Source: Actinomycetota bacterium
GTDB lineage: Bacteria > Actinomycetota > Acidimicrobiia > Acidimicrobiales > Ilumatobacteraceae
Assembly: GCA_005805045.1 (NCBI GenBank)
Contig: SYNW01000006.1
Coordinates: 1 to 12,127, forward strand
Reading direction: 5' to 3'
DNA: 12,127 bases
Translations under genes and position numbers: made by a program
Shown here: one piece after another, positions 1-7,060 of the stretch
Position numbering within the stretch: position 1 is the first letter of the stretch
Layout: the number at the start of each line of letters is the position of its first letter
Notes under the pieces: generated by a model
Databases searched by the model: none
What the model was told of the DNA's origin: nothing
What the model saw: only the letters and a program-made list of their open reading frames with translations

Positions 1-536
1 ACAAACCATGGTAAATCTGAATCGACACCTGAAATTATGTTGTCAATTTCAGTGGCATGACTTTGCGGTGTGCCGTCAAGTGGCGGGTGCACCGACCAAC
101 CAACTTGAGTGAGGCCTGCGGCTTGCACTGCGGCGATCAGCGCACCCAGTTCGCTCGGGTTGGCACCATAGCGGTTCATGCTTGAGCGCAATTTAATGGC
201 GACATCGCCATGCCAATTGGCGTCACGCAGATTTTGCACATGGTGCATTGAGCCGATTGTCAAGACAAGATTTTTCGGCAGGTCGTTTGTTGTTGGTAAA
301 ACTTTGCCGACGGGCGTTAACACGAACGCGCGACAGTCGCTTGGCACATCGTGAGCCTCAAAAATTGTGCCGACGGCGATATCGCTCGAGATTTTTTGGG
401 CATGCTCAATCAATGTCGCGCGACCGAAACCATAACCGTTGCCCTTGACGACCGGAATCAAATCGCCGAGGCTGCTCGCCGTTTCAGAAACATGACGGTC
501 CCAAGCCGTCGAGTCAACGCTAAGTTGCAAAGTCAC
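1..536 (-). CDS. alr: Alanine racemase-like PLP enzyme, N-terminal part (cut by window edge)
   Basis: Alanine racemase interconverts L- and D-alanine in the cytosol with pyridoxal phosphate (PLP), supplying D-Ala for peptidoglycan. The visible 178 codons start at GTG 536, the only start candidate after an in-frame TAG about 25 nt upstream (TTG at 530 is a weaker option), and run off the left edge. Residues 28-38 (PVVKGNGYGFG) match the PLP-lysine loop, usually VVKADAYGHG, making K31 the Schiff-base lysine. Residues 115-124 (KLRSSMNRYG) align with the family loop K-x-DTGMxRxG; K115 and R122 are retained but DTG is replaced by R-S-S. H150 sits where the barrel histidine of Alr occurs. The normal opening WAEIDLDAL is not evident, so this is a divergent member. 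The gene lies 33 nt behind dedA and is the last visible gene of the valS operon. Racemase fold is fairly sure; alanine specificity is inferred. Confidence 0.7.
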   Translation of the reverse strand, partial: MTLQLSVDSTAWDRHVSETASSLGDLIPVVKGNGYGFGRATLIEHAQKISSDIAVGTIFEAHDVPSDCRAFVLTPVGKVLPTTNDLPKNLVLTIGSMHHVQNLRDANWHGDVAIKLRSSMNRYGANPSELGALIAAVQAAGLTQVGWSVHPPLDGTPQSHATEIDNIISGVDSDLPWF

Positions 537-569
537 TGCCTTTAACTTTACAGCCGCGCTCTAAACGAA

Positions 570-1187
570 TTACTTGTCGCGTTTTCGTCTTTTGATGATG
601 ACGCGTACGATTTCGATCACAATCGTTATCGAGAATGCGCCGGCGAAGGCGATCAAAAATGCTTTGGTGTGATTGTCGGCAAAAGATTTGCCGCCGACAA
701 AACCAAGCATCGATGCATATGTTGCCCAGATACTTGCCGCAACGACAGCCCAACCGATGAACCACTTTCTGGGCTGTTGTGTGACACCGCACGAAAGTGT
801 GAGCAATGTTCGACCACCCGGTATAAATCTGGCGGTGATCAACAGCAAACCCCCGCGTTCATGAATCTGTTCGACGATGTTGGCGAGCTGTTTGGCGCCT
901 TTTTCAGTGCGGGTGCGCCGCTTGACCACCCAGTCGCTGGCTTCACGTCCGAGAAGATAACTCAAGTTGTCGCCGATGAATGCTCCACCCGCACCACACA
1001 ACATCACGAGCGAAATCGACAGTTCACCCGCACCCGCGGTAACGCCACCGATGATCACCAAGGTTTCGCTCGGCACGATCGGCAACACCGAGTCGAGCGT
1101 GGCGATCACAAAAATCACCAAATAGAACCACGGCGATGACGACGATTCTTTCAACCACTCAAAAAACGAATCAAGTATCGCCAGCAT
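570..1187 (-). CDS. DedA / SNARE-associated family membrane protein
   Basis: A 205-residue integral membrane protein of the DedA (VTT domain) family. Family members include flippases that return undecaprenyl phosphate or phospholipid head groups across the membrane; which lipid this one handles cannot be read from sequence. Visible family marks are an acidic re-entrant motif, L-P-I-V-P-S-E-T at 35-42 with E41; G-D-N-L-S-Y-L-L-G-R at 72-81; and A-R-F-I-P-G-G-R at 119-126, the RFxPGxR signature. Hydrophobic stretches lie near residues 21-50, 57-72, 112-135, 142-166 and 176-198, and the tail is Arg/Lys-rich (199-205), consistent with a cytoplasmic C-terminus. The length is typical of the family. 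The ATG at 1187 lies 9 nt after the plsY stop with no clear Shine-Dalgarno, so translational coupling to plsY is likely. The LCP protein in the same operon releases undecaprenyl carrier outside the cell, which makes an undecaprenyl-phosphate role plausible but unproven. Confidence 0.9.
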   Translation of the reverse strand: MLAILDSFFEWLKESSSSPWFYLVIFVIATLDSVLPIVPSETLVIIGGVTAGAGELSISLVMLCGAGGAFIGDNLSYLLGREASDWVVKRRTRTEKGAKQLANIVEQIHERGGLLLITARFIPGGRTLLTLSCGVTQQPRKWFIGWAVVAASIWATYASMLGFVGGKSFADNHTKAFLIAFAGAFSITIVIEIVRVIIKRRKRDK

Positions 1188-1196
1188 GTGACGATG

Positions 1197-1790
1197 TTAG
1201 ATGAGGTCGGGCTCTTGGTGGGTTTTGAGACGGCGAAGATTTGGCAAATGTTTGACGATGATGAACCCGACTAGTGCGAGCGTCGCAGCAATCTCCCAGG
1301 CTTCGGCACCTTCGTAATAAATGCCAAACGGCAAAGCAATCGAAATCGTCAGCGATGCAACCGAAGCCTTGTGCGTAACTTTTGTCAGCACGAACCATGA
1401 ACTGAACAGCACCAAACTCGTCAACGGAAACAACACGTACATTCCGCCGCCACCGCTGGCGACGCCTTTACCGCCTTTGAACTTGCGAGTGACGGGGTAT
1501 GAGTGGCCAAGAATCGCCGCAAACAAACATAAATAGGACAACTCGTCATGTCGATTGCCGGTGACCCGCCAGGCGAGACCGACTGCCAACGCGGCCTTTG
1601 CCATGTCGAGCAAGAAAACTGCAAGTCCGATCTTCCATCCCAAATTGCGGATCACATTCGACGCACCAGGATTGCCCGATCCAACTTTGGTTATGTCGAG
1701 ATTTTTCTTGCCAGCAACGATTGCCGCACTCGGGAATGTACCCAAAAAATATGCGACGACTACGACAACGACAGCAGTCAAGATTTGCAT
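1197..1790 (-). CDS. plsY: Acyl-phosphate:glycerol-3-phosphate acyltransferase PlsY
   Basis: PlsY transfers an acyl chain from acyl-phosphate to glycerol-3-phosphate, making lysophosphatidic acid, the first membrane step of bacterial phospholipid synthesis. It is an integral membrane enzyme. The 197-residue product has the usual length and three recognisable motifs: K-V-G-S-G-N-P-G-A-S-N at 35-45 (motif 1, glycerol-phosphate binding); G-H-S-Y-P-V-T-R-K-F-K-G-G-K-G-V-A at 95-111 (motif 2, the GGKG loop); and K-H-L-P-N-L-R-R-L near the C-terminus (motif 3). An N-terminal membrane helix covers about residues 2-19, and other hydrophobic helices alternate with the motif loops as expected. The start at ATG 1790 is supported by a strong GAGGGG Shine-Dalgarno 5 nt upstream. 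This gene follows the LCP gene after 44 nt, the largest gap in the operon, and has its own ribosome site. The partner PlsX, which makes acyl-phosphate, is not in the window. Confidence 0.95.
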   Translation of the reverse strand: MQILTAVVVVVVAYFLGTFPSAAIVAGKKNLDITKVGSGNPGASNVIRNLGWKIGLAVFLLDMAKAALAVGLAWRVTGNRHDELSYLCLFAAILGHSYPVTRKFKGGKGVASGGGGMYVLFPLTSLVLFSSWFVLTKVTHKASVASLTISIALPFGIYYEGAEAWEIAATLALVGFIIVKHLPNLRRLKTHQEPDLI

Positions 1791-1795
1791 TAAGT

Positions 1796-1801
1796 CCCCT
1801 C
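1796..1801 (-). promoter_or_regulatory. Ribosome binding site of plsY
   Basis: Reading the minus strand, GAGGGG is followed by ACTTA and then the ATG at 1790. It is the only strong Shine-Dalgarno among the gene starts in this window, and it fixes the plsY start. Confidence 0.75.
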
Positions 1802-1834
1802 GCTTATGTTAGCCAGTCGTCAAAAGGGCGCGAT

Positions 1835-3058
1835 TCAGCGACAAGCAGGGTCGTTTGGCGGCACGACACCATCTGCAAAGCGAGCGATCGCCGGCACAGA
1901 AGTCGATCCGATGCGAAATGCAGTCAGAACGATGTTTGACGAGTCGTTGGCGCGAAGCGATGCTCCGTTTGCAACAACTTCTGCTCGACCTTGAAAAATT
2001 GCCAAGACTTTTTGCATCTCGTCGCTCTTCAACGACGGGATCAGCACCGACATATCACCAATTCGCTTCTGATTTGAGTCGATCGTATATGTCGCAATCG
2101 ACTGTGTATTCAAATCACGCATCGCTTGGGCGAGTGTCAACATGCCTCGCGGGGTTAGTTCGTCGTCGGTGATCACATTTTTTAGCGCTGCGTTCAACAA
2201 GTTGTTGGCAACCGACAAACTTTTCGAGCCTTTGTCGAGTGCCCGTTGCATCGAGCGCCGCAAAAAATCTTGTTGACGTTTGATGCGACCCAGGTCGCCA
2301 GTCGGGTCTTCAACCCACGCTTGTTTATTTGGATCGAAAAATTGATAGCCAGATCGCGAGCGAACATATGCGAGTGCCGTGTCGCCGTCAAAATTGATGC
2401 AACCAGGTGCCGCAACATTAAAACCAGTTTTCTTGTCACGAGTCGGGTATAAAAATGGCACCTTTACGCCGCCAACTGCGGTGACGATTTCTTTGAAGGC
2501 ACAAAAGTTGATGTTGACATAGTGGTCAATTGGTATCTCGAAATTCTCGCGAATGGTGGCGACAAGCCGATTCGGGTCAGTGCTTTGAAATGCCGAATTT
2601 ATTCGGTTCTGGCGGGTCGTTCCGGCGATGTTGACCCATAAGTCGCGCGGAAACGAAAGTATCGCCGCTCGCTTCGAACTCGGGTCGATGCGAATAATCA
2701 TGATCGTGTCGCTGCGTTCGCCAAAACTTGTGCGGTCACCGATGCCACCCGAAGTTGCGCTATCAGGGCTGGTGCAAGCGCCGTTGTCAGATCCGGTCAA
2801 TAAAAAGTTATTAGCATCGAGATTTTCGGTGTTTAGATCCCAGTCTGTGCCGAGTGGTGCGTCTTCTTCGTTTGTGTTTGGCTTGGCAGGTTTGTCGAGA
2901 GTGACGACCAGTCGTTGATTTATGCGGCCATTGACCCAAAATAAACCCAAAGCACTCGTAACTAATGCGAGAATCACGAAAATGTTAAAAATGAGCACGA
3001 CATAGTGCAGTTTCGGTCGCGCGCCAACGCCAGATTTAGCTCGTTTTGTTCGCGCCAT
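1835..3058 (-). CDS. LytR-CpsA-Psr (LCP) family cell-envelope glycopolymer ligase
   Basis: LCP proteins act outside the membrane, transferring glycopolymers such as teichoic acid or arabinogalactan from undecaprenyl-pyrophosphate carriers to peptidoglycan. The 407-residue product has a basic N-terminus (MARTKRAKSG), one membrane helix at about 18-42, an acidic linker near 60-80, and an LCP catalytic domain from about 85 to 275. Motifs seen are G-E-R-S-D-T-I-M at 113-120, S-F-P-R-D-L-W-V at 135-142 (R138 and D139 being the pyrophosphate and metal contacts of the family), D-H-Y at 178-180, A-Y-V-R-S-R-S-G at 230-237, and D-L-G-R-I-K-R-Q-Q at 255-263. Residues 300-407 do not clearly match the LytR C-terminal domain and are unassigned. 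C95, C186, C220 and C406 are the visible cysteines. The ATG at 3058 lies 7 nt after the valS stop, with only A-rich sequence upstream, so coupling to valS is likely. The exact polymer substrate is unknown. Confidence 0.93.
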   Translation of the reverse strand: MARTKRAKSGVGARPKLHYVVLIFNIFVILALVTSALGLFWVNGRINQRLVVTLDKPAKPNTNEEDAPLGTDWDLNTENLDANNFLLTGSDNGACTSPDSATSGGIGDRTSFGERSDTIMIIRIDPSSKRAAILSFPRDLWVNIAGTTRQNRINSAFQSTDPNRLVATIRENFEIPIDHYVNINFCAFKEIVTAVGGVKVPFLYPTRDKKTGFNVAAPGCINFDGDTALAYVRSRSGYQFFDPNKQAWVEDPTGDLGRIKRQQDFLRRSMQRALDKGSKSLSVANNLLNAALKNVITDDELTPRGMLTLAQAMRDLNTQSIATYTIDSNQKRIGDMSVLIPSLKSDEMQKVLAIFQGRAEVVANGASLRANDSSNIVLTAFRIGSTSVPAIARFADGVVPPNDPACR

Positions 3059-3065
3059 GTTGTTT

Positions 3066-5657
3066 TTAGTTTAGTGGCGCAGCCAGTGTGACCTGAGCAG
3101 AGAGATTTGTGGGTTCTGAATTCGAATTCGACACGACAAATTCTATTTCTTGTAACGAGCCAGCATTACGCAGATCTGAGAGGTTTGCTTGCAGCATCTT
3201 TGCTGTCTTTGCATCGGCAGTGATAACTAGTTTTGCGACTTCTGCGCGCTGCGAAACCTTCGCTTCGGTTTTCGTGCGTCGAACGGTACCGAGCACCGAG
3301 CAAATTGCGTCGAGGCTTGCGACTGCGTCTGGTGCAGCACTGAAACCTGCGAGCGCATCGGCAGTTGTTGGCCAAGTGGCGCGATGAATCGAGCCCGATT
3401 GCCACCACGACCAAACTTCTTCGGTCGCAAAAGGCAACATCGGGGCAAGCAAACACTGGACGATGCTCAACGCACGATGCAGTGAAACCCGCGCCGAGGA
3501 TGAATCTTGATTTTCGCCGTAGGCTCGCGTCTTAACGAGTTCGACGTAGTCATCACAGAACCACCAAAAAAATGCCTCGGTGCGTTCAAGTGCTCGTGCA
3601 TAGTCAAATTGCTCGAGCGCGACCGTTGCGGCGTCGACGACTTCGGCTAGCCGTACAAGCATCGCTTGGTCGACAAGATCTGATGGTCGTGCGTCGTTTG
3701 CCGCGCCCACGCCCCCAGCACTTGCACTGAGCACGAACTTCGTCAAGTTCAAAAGTTTTGTCGCCAGTTTGCGGCCAACTTTCATTTGATCTTCACTAAA
3801 CGCCGTGTCGACACCAGGTCGCGCACACGCAGCCCAATATCGCACGGCGTCACTGCCGTATTGATCGAACAAATCAGACGGTGTCACCACATTGCCTTTT
3901 GACTTGGACATTTTTTTGCGATCGGGGTCGAGAATCCAGCCTGAAAGCGAGGCGTTTCGCCATGGCGAGTATCCGTGTTCAAAGTTCGAGCGCACCATCG
4001 TCGAAAACAACCAGGTGCGAATGATGTCGTGACCTTGTGGTCGAACATCCATCGGAAAAATTCGCTCAAACAAATCGCTGTCGTCGACCCAATGACCCGC
4101 AAGTTGCGGTGTGAGTGACGAAGTCGCCCAAGTATCCATGATGTCGGGTTCGCCCACAAAGCCGTTGGGTTTATCGCGCTGCTCAGCCAAATACCCGGCA
4201 GGCAGATCTGTGCTCGGGTCAATCGGCAATTGATTGCTTGTTGGCACAAGTGGGTTCTCATAAATAATTTCGCCGTCTTTATTGAGGCGATACCACAGCG
4301 GTATCGGCACGCCGAAGTATCTTTGTCGGCTGACGAGCCAATCACCGTTCAGACCGCCTACCCAGTTGGCATAGCGATGTTGCATGAAATCGGGGTGCCA
4401 GGTGAGTTCGTCGCCACGCGACAATAATTTTGAGCGCAGATTTTCGTCGCGCCCACCATTGCGGATATACCATTGTCGGCTCGTAACAATTTCAAGTGGA
4501 CGATCGCCCTTTTCATAAAATTTCACAGGGTGAGTAATCGCCCGCGGCTCATCAATTAGTTCGCCTGTTTCGCGCAATATTTCTACCGTCAGAGTTTGTG
4601 CTTGTTTCACAGATTTACCGGCGATACGCGCATATTGTGTTTGCGCTTGCGATGACATCACTTCTGGCGCCTGCATAACAATTCGACCGTCGCGACCGAT
4701 TGTCGGGCGAGTAGCCAGGTTTAGTTCGCGCCACCAAACCACATCGGTGAGATCGCCGAAAGTGCAAACCATCGCGATGCCCGAACCTTTGTCAGGTTGC
4801 GCCAACGGGTGAGGGTGCACCGGCACGGCAACACCAAAAATCGGCGTGATCGCGTTTTTTCCAAAAAGATGTTTATAACGCGCATCATCTGGGTGAGCGA
4901 CAAGACCAACGCACGCGGCGATCAACTCTGGTCGCGTTGTTTCGACGAATATCGCCCTGCTTTCGTCGTCGGCCTCGCGAAATTTCAGTTTATGAAATGC
5001 GCCAGGTCGTTCGCGATCTTCAAGTTCGGCTTGTGCAACCGCCGTACCAAAATCAACATCCCAAAGCGTCGGCGCTTCTTGTGTGTACGCCTCTCCGCGT
5101 TCGAGGTTTCGCAAAAACGCCGTTTGTGCGGTGCGCCGTGCGTGCTCGCTGATCGTCGTGTAGAGCAAACTCCAGTCGACTGATAAACCCAGGCGACGAA
5201 ACAGATCTTCAAAAACTTTTTCGTCTTGCGCAGTTAGTTCGTCGCACAACTCGATGAAGTTTGGTCGCGATATGGGCATTGGCTTGGCATCTTTCGGCGG
5301 ATCACCACGAAACGGTGGCTCGAAATCCGCCACATACTTCAGCGACGGGTCGCATGAGACCCCATAAAAATTTTGTACCCGGCGCTCGGTCGGCAAACCA
5401 TTGTCATCCCATCCCATCGGATAAAAAACAGACTTGCCGCGCATTCGCCAAAATCGAGCCAGAGTATCGGTGTGCGTGTACGAAAACACGTGGCCCATGT
5501 GCAACGAACCACTAACCGTGGGCGGCGGGGTGTCGATCGAGAAAATATTTTCGCGCGCGGCGGTGCGATCAAAGCAGTAAATACCGTCTTGCTCCCATTG
5601 TCTTACGAAACGAGCCTCGAGACCATCTAAAGTTGGCTTCTCGGGTACGCGTGACAT
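3066..5657 (-). CDS. valS: Valyl-tRNA synthetase, DDNGLPTE-type
   Basis: A cytosolic class I synthetase that charges tRNA-Val and edits mischarged threonine. The 863-residue protein carries the HIGH box as H-M-G-H at 53-56, preceded by T-P-P-P-T-V-S-G; the signature G-W-D-D-N-G-L-P-T-E-R-R-V-Q at 82-95; the CP1 editing domain with E-T-T-R-P-E at 239-244 and K-G-S-G-I-A-M-V-C-T-F-G-D at 290-302; and the KMSKS loop as K-M-S-K-S at 582-586. The anticodon-binding helical region follows. The C-terminus (about 790-863) contains a short alpha/beta-like segment and lacks the long coiled-coil arm that ends most bacterial ValRS. This, together with the DDN in place of the usual GTDHAGIATQ, marks it as the variant I associate with Streptomyces-type actinobacteria, close to archaeal-type enzymes. 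It is the first gene of the leftward operon and its start is 35 bp from the divergent cysS. I see no T-box leader and there is no room for one. Confidence 0.97.
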   Translation of the reverse strand: MSRVPEKPTLDGLEARFVRQWEQDGIYCFDRTAARENIFSIDTPPPTVSGSLHMGHVFSYTHTDTLARFWRMRGKSVFYPMGWDDNGLPTERRVQNFYGVSCDPSLKYVADFEPPFRGDPPKDAKPMPISRPNFIELCDELTAQDEKVFEDLFRRLGLSVDWSLLYTTISEHARRTAQTAFLRNLERGEAYTQEAPTLWDVDFGTAVAQAELEDRERPGAFHKLKFREADDESRAIFVETTRPELIAACVGLVAHPDDARYKHLFGKNAITPIFGVAVPVHPHPLAQPDKGSGIAMVCTFGDLTDVVWWRELNLATRPTIGRDGRIVMQAPEVMSSQAQTQYARIAGKSVKQAQTLTVEILRETGELIDEPRAITHPVKFYEKGDRPLEIVTSRQWYIRNGGRDENLRSKLLSRGDELTWHPDFMQHRYANWVGGLNGDWLVSRQRYFGVPIPLWYRLNKDGEIIYENPLVPTSNQLPIDPSTDLPAGYLAEQRDKPNGFVGEPDIMDTWATSSLTPQLAGHWVDDSDLFERIFPMDVRPQGHDIIRTWLFSTMVRSNFEHGYSPWRNASLSGWILDPDRKKMSKSKGNVVTPSDLFDQYGSDAVRYWAACARPGVDTAFSEDQMKVGRKLATKLLNLTKFVLSASAGGVGAANDARPSDLVDQAMLVRLAEVVDAATVALEQFDYARALERTEAFFWWFCDDYVELVKTRAYGENQDSSSARVSLHRALSIVQCLLAPMLPFATEEVWSWWQSGSIHRATWPTTADALAGFSAAPDAVASLDAICSVLGTVRRTKTEAKVSQRAEVAKLVITADAKTAKMLQANLSDLRNAGSLQEIEFVVSNSNSEPTNLSAQVTLAAPLN

Positions 5658-5692
5658 GACGAAATAAACTTACTCGCCTATCCTTAAACATC
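5658..5692. promoter_or_regulatory. Compact divergent promoter region, valS / cysS
   Basis: Only 35 bp separate the two start codons. On the plus strand TATCCT (5679-5684) is a -10-like hexamer with 8 nt before the cysS GTG. A weak -35 match, ATGACG (5656-5661), lies 17 bp upstream of it and overlaps the valS start codon. On the minus strand TTTATT (5663-5668) lies 5 nt before the valS ATG. Neither start has a Shine-Dalgarno. Both transcripts would then start at, or a few bases from, the initiation codon, as is common for leaderless actinobacterial mRNAs. The hexamers are weak matches, and transcription start sites have not been seen directly. Confidence 0.5.
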
Positions 5693-7051
5693 GTGCTTAA
5701 TCTGTATGACACAGCGACTGCGCAAATTCGCCCGCTAAAACAGCGAGTGCCCGGCCAACTGAGCATTTACCTTTGTGGGCCGACTGTTTATGGCCCGCCA
5801 CATATCGGTCACGGGCGAGCGACGCTCGTCTATGACATTTTGCGCCGCTATCTCGAATGGACAGGGGTCAAAGTGCGACTCGTGTCGAACATCACCGACA
5901 TCGACGACAAGATTATTGATCGCGCCACTCGCGAGAACCGTCCGTGGCTTGACATCGCCCAGAAATGTGAAAGCGTGTGGTTTGAGTCAATGGCCCGCCT
6001 CGGCGTGTTGCGGCCGACAGATGTGCCTCGCGCAACCGAATATGTTGAGCAGATAGTTGGCTTGATTGCCGAACTGATCACGAAAGATGCCGCATATCGC
6101 ACCGACGACGGCATATATATGAGTACGAGCGTTGTGGCTGATTATGGTTTGCTCGCGCATCAAAATATCGACGACATGTTGGCAGGTGGTGGCGATCGCA
6201 ATGTGTTCGGCGCCGATCAAAAGAAACATCCTGCTGACTTCGTGTTGTGGAAGTTTTCGAAACCAGGCGAGCCAGCGTGGTCGTCGCCGTGGGGCGAAGG
6301 TCGACCGGGTTGGCACAGCGAATGCGTCGTGATGAGTCTTGAATTACTCGGCGAAGGTTTCGATCTACATTGCGGTGGTGCCGACTTGCGGTTTCCGCAT
6401 CATGAAAACGAGCGCGCTCAAGCCGTTGCGCTCGGCAAAGACTTTGCTCATCATTGGATGCATAACGGCTTCGTTGTCGACACTGAGGGCGAAAAAATGT
6501 CCAAGAGTTTGGGCAACGTCACCAATTTACCTGACTTGCTGGATCGTTACGATGCTCGCGCGTATCGAATGTTGTTGTTGCAAACCCATTATCGTTCGCC
6601 CGTCAAAGTTGGTCTTGACAATATCGACGCGTCGGTTAACGCCGTGGCTGGCATCGACTCGTTTGCCGCGCGCACAAGTTCGCTGAGTGCAACGCCAGAT
6701 GCGGCGACTCTTGATGTGTTTCGTTCGGCGATGAATGACGATTTGAATACACCTGTGGCGATGGGTGTGATGTTTGATGCGATTCGTCGTGCCAATGTCG
6801 CCGTTGACGCAAGCGACACTCAGACAGCCGCGAGTATCGCCTCGGCTGTGCGCGAAATGTGCGTTGCTGTCGGTTTACAACTTGATGTCGCCAAAGAAGT
6901 TGGCGCCGACGCACAAACGCTCGCTGTCGCGCTCGATGCAGCCCGCACGGCAAAAGACTTTGTGAAAGCCGATGCGTTGCGCACCAAACTGCAGGCGCTT
7001 GGCTATCTTGTTGAAACCACCAAAGCAGGCACGACCCTTCGCCGCAGATAA
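5693..7051 (+). CDS. cysS: Cysteinyl-tRNA synthetase
   Basis: A cytosolic class I synthetase that charges tRNA-Cys. The 452-residue protein has the characteristic opening L-Y-D-T-A-T (4-9), the zinc ligands C28, C211, H236 and E240 (spacing as in E. coli CysS C209/H234/E238), the HIGH box at 37-40 within G-P-T-V-Y-G-P-P-H-I-G-H, the segment N-I-T-D-I-D-D-K typical of CysRS, and K-M-S-K-S at 268-272. The DALR-type helical domain is marked by D-D-L-N-T-P-V-A, and a C-terminal stretch with A-R-T-A-K-D-F-V-K-A-D-A-L-R matches the anticodon-region end of the family. The related actinobacterial mycothiol ligase MshC was considered; the GPTVYGPPHIGH box, the length and the complete C-terminus favour CysS. 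The start is GTG 5693, where the protein begins MLNLYDTAT as the family does, without a Shine-Dalgarno. The gene is followed 9 nt later by an acyl-CoA dehydrogenase, so the two probably share a transcript. Confidence 0.97.
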   Translation: MLNLYDTATAQIRPLKQRVPGQLSIYLCGPTVYGPPHIGHGRATLVYDILRRYLEWTGVKVRLVSNITDIDDKIIDRATRENRPWLDIAQKCESVWFESMARLGVLRPTDVPRATEYVEQIVGLIAELITKDAAYRTDDGIYMSTSVVADYGLLAHQNIDDMLAGGGDRNVFGADQKKHPADFVLWKFSKPGEPAWSSPWGEGRPGWHSECVVMSLELLGEGFDLHCGGADLRFPHHENERAQAVALGKDFAHHWMHNGFVVDTEGEKMSKSLGNVTNLPDLLDRYDARAYRMLLLQTHYRSPVKVGLDNIDASVNAVAGIDSFAARTSSLSATPDAATLDVFRSAMNDDLNTPVAMGVMFDAIRRANVAVDASDTQTAASIASAVREMCVAVGLQLDVAKEVGADAQTLAVALDAARTAKDFVKADALRTKLQALGYLVETTKAGTTLRRR

Positions 7052-7060
7052 CTTGTAGGC

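Noticed and set aside
248..545. Small plus-strand open frames (66 and 64 codons)
   Set aside because: Both are antisense to the alanine racemase-like gene, whose motifs are visible on the other strand.
669..1139. 156-codon plus-strand open frame
   Set aside because: It lies wholly antisense to the DedA gene, has a His/Arg/Thr-rich composition without any motif, and overlaps a clear family member.
3884..4345. 153-codon minus-strand frame within valS
   Set aside because: It is in another frame of the same strand, covering the KMSKS region of ValRS, with no start signal and no recognisable protein.
5658..5692. T-box or attenuator leader for the synthetase genes
   Set aside because: Only 35 bp lie between the two start codons, far too little for a T-box or leader peptide.
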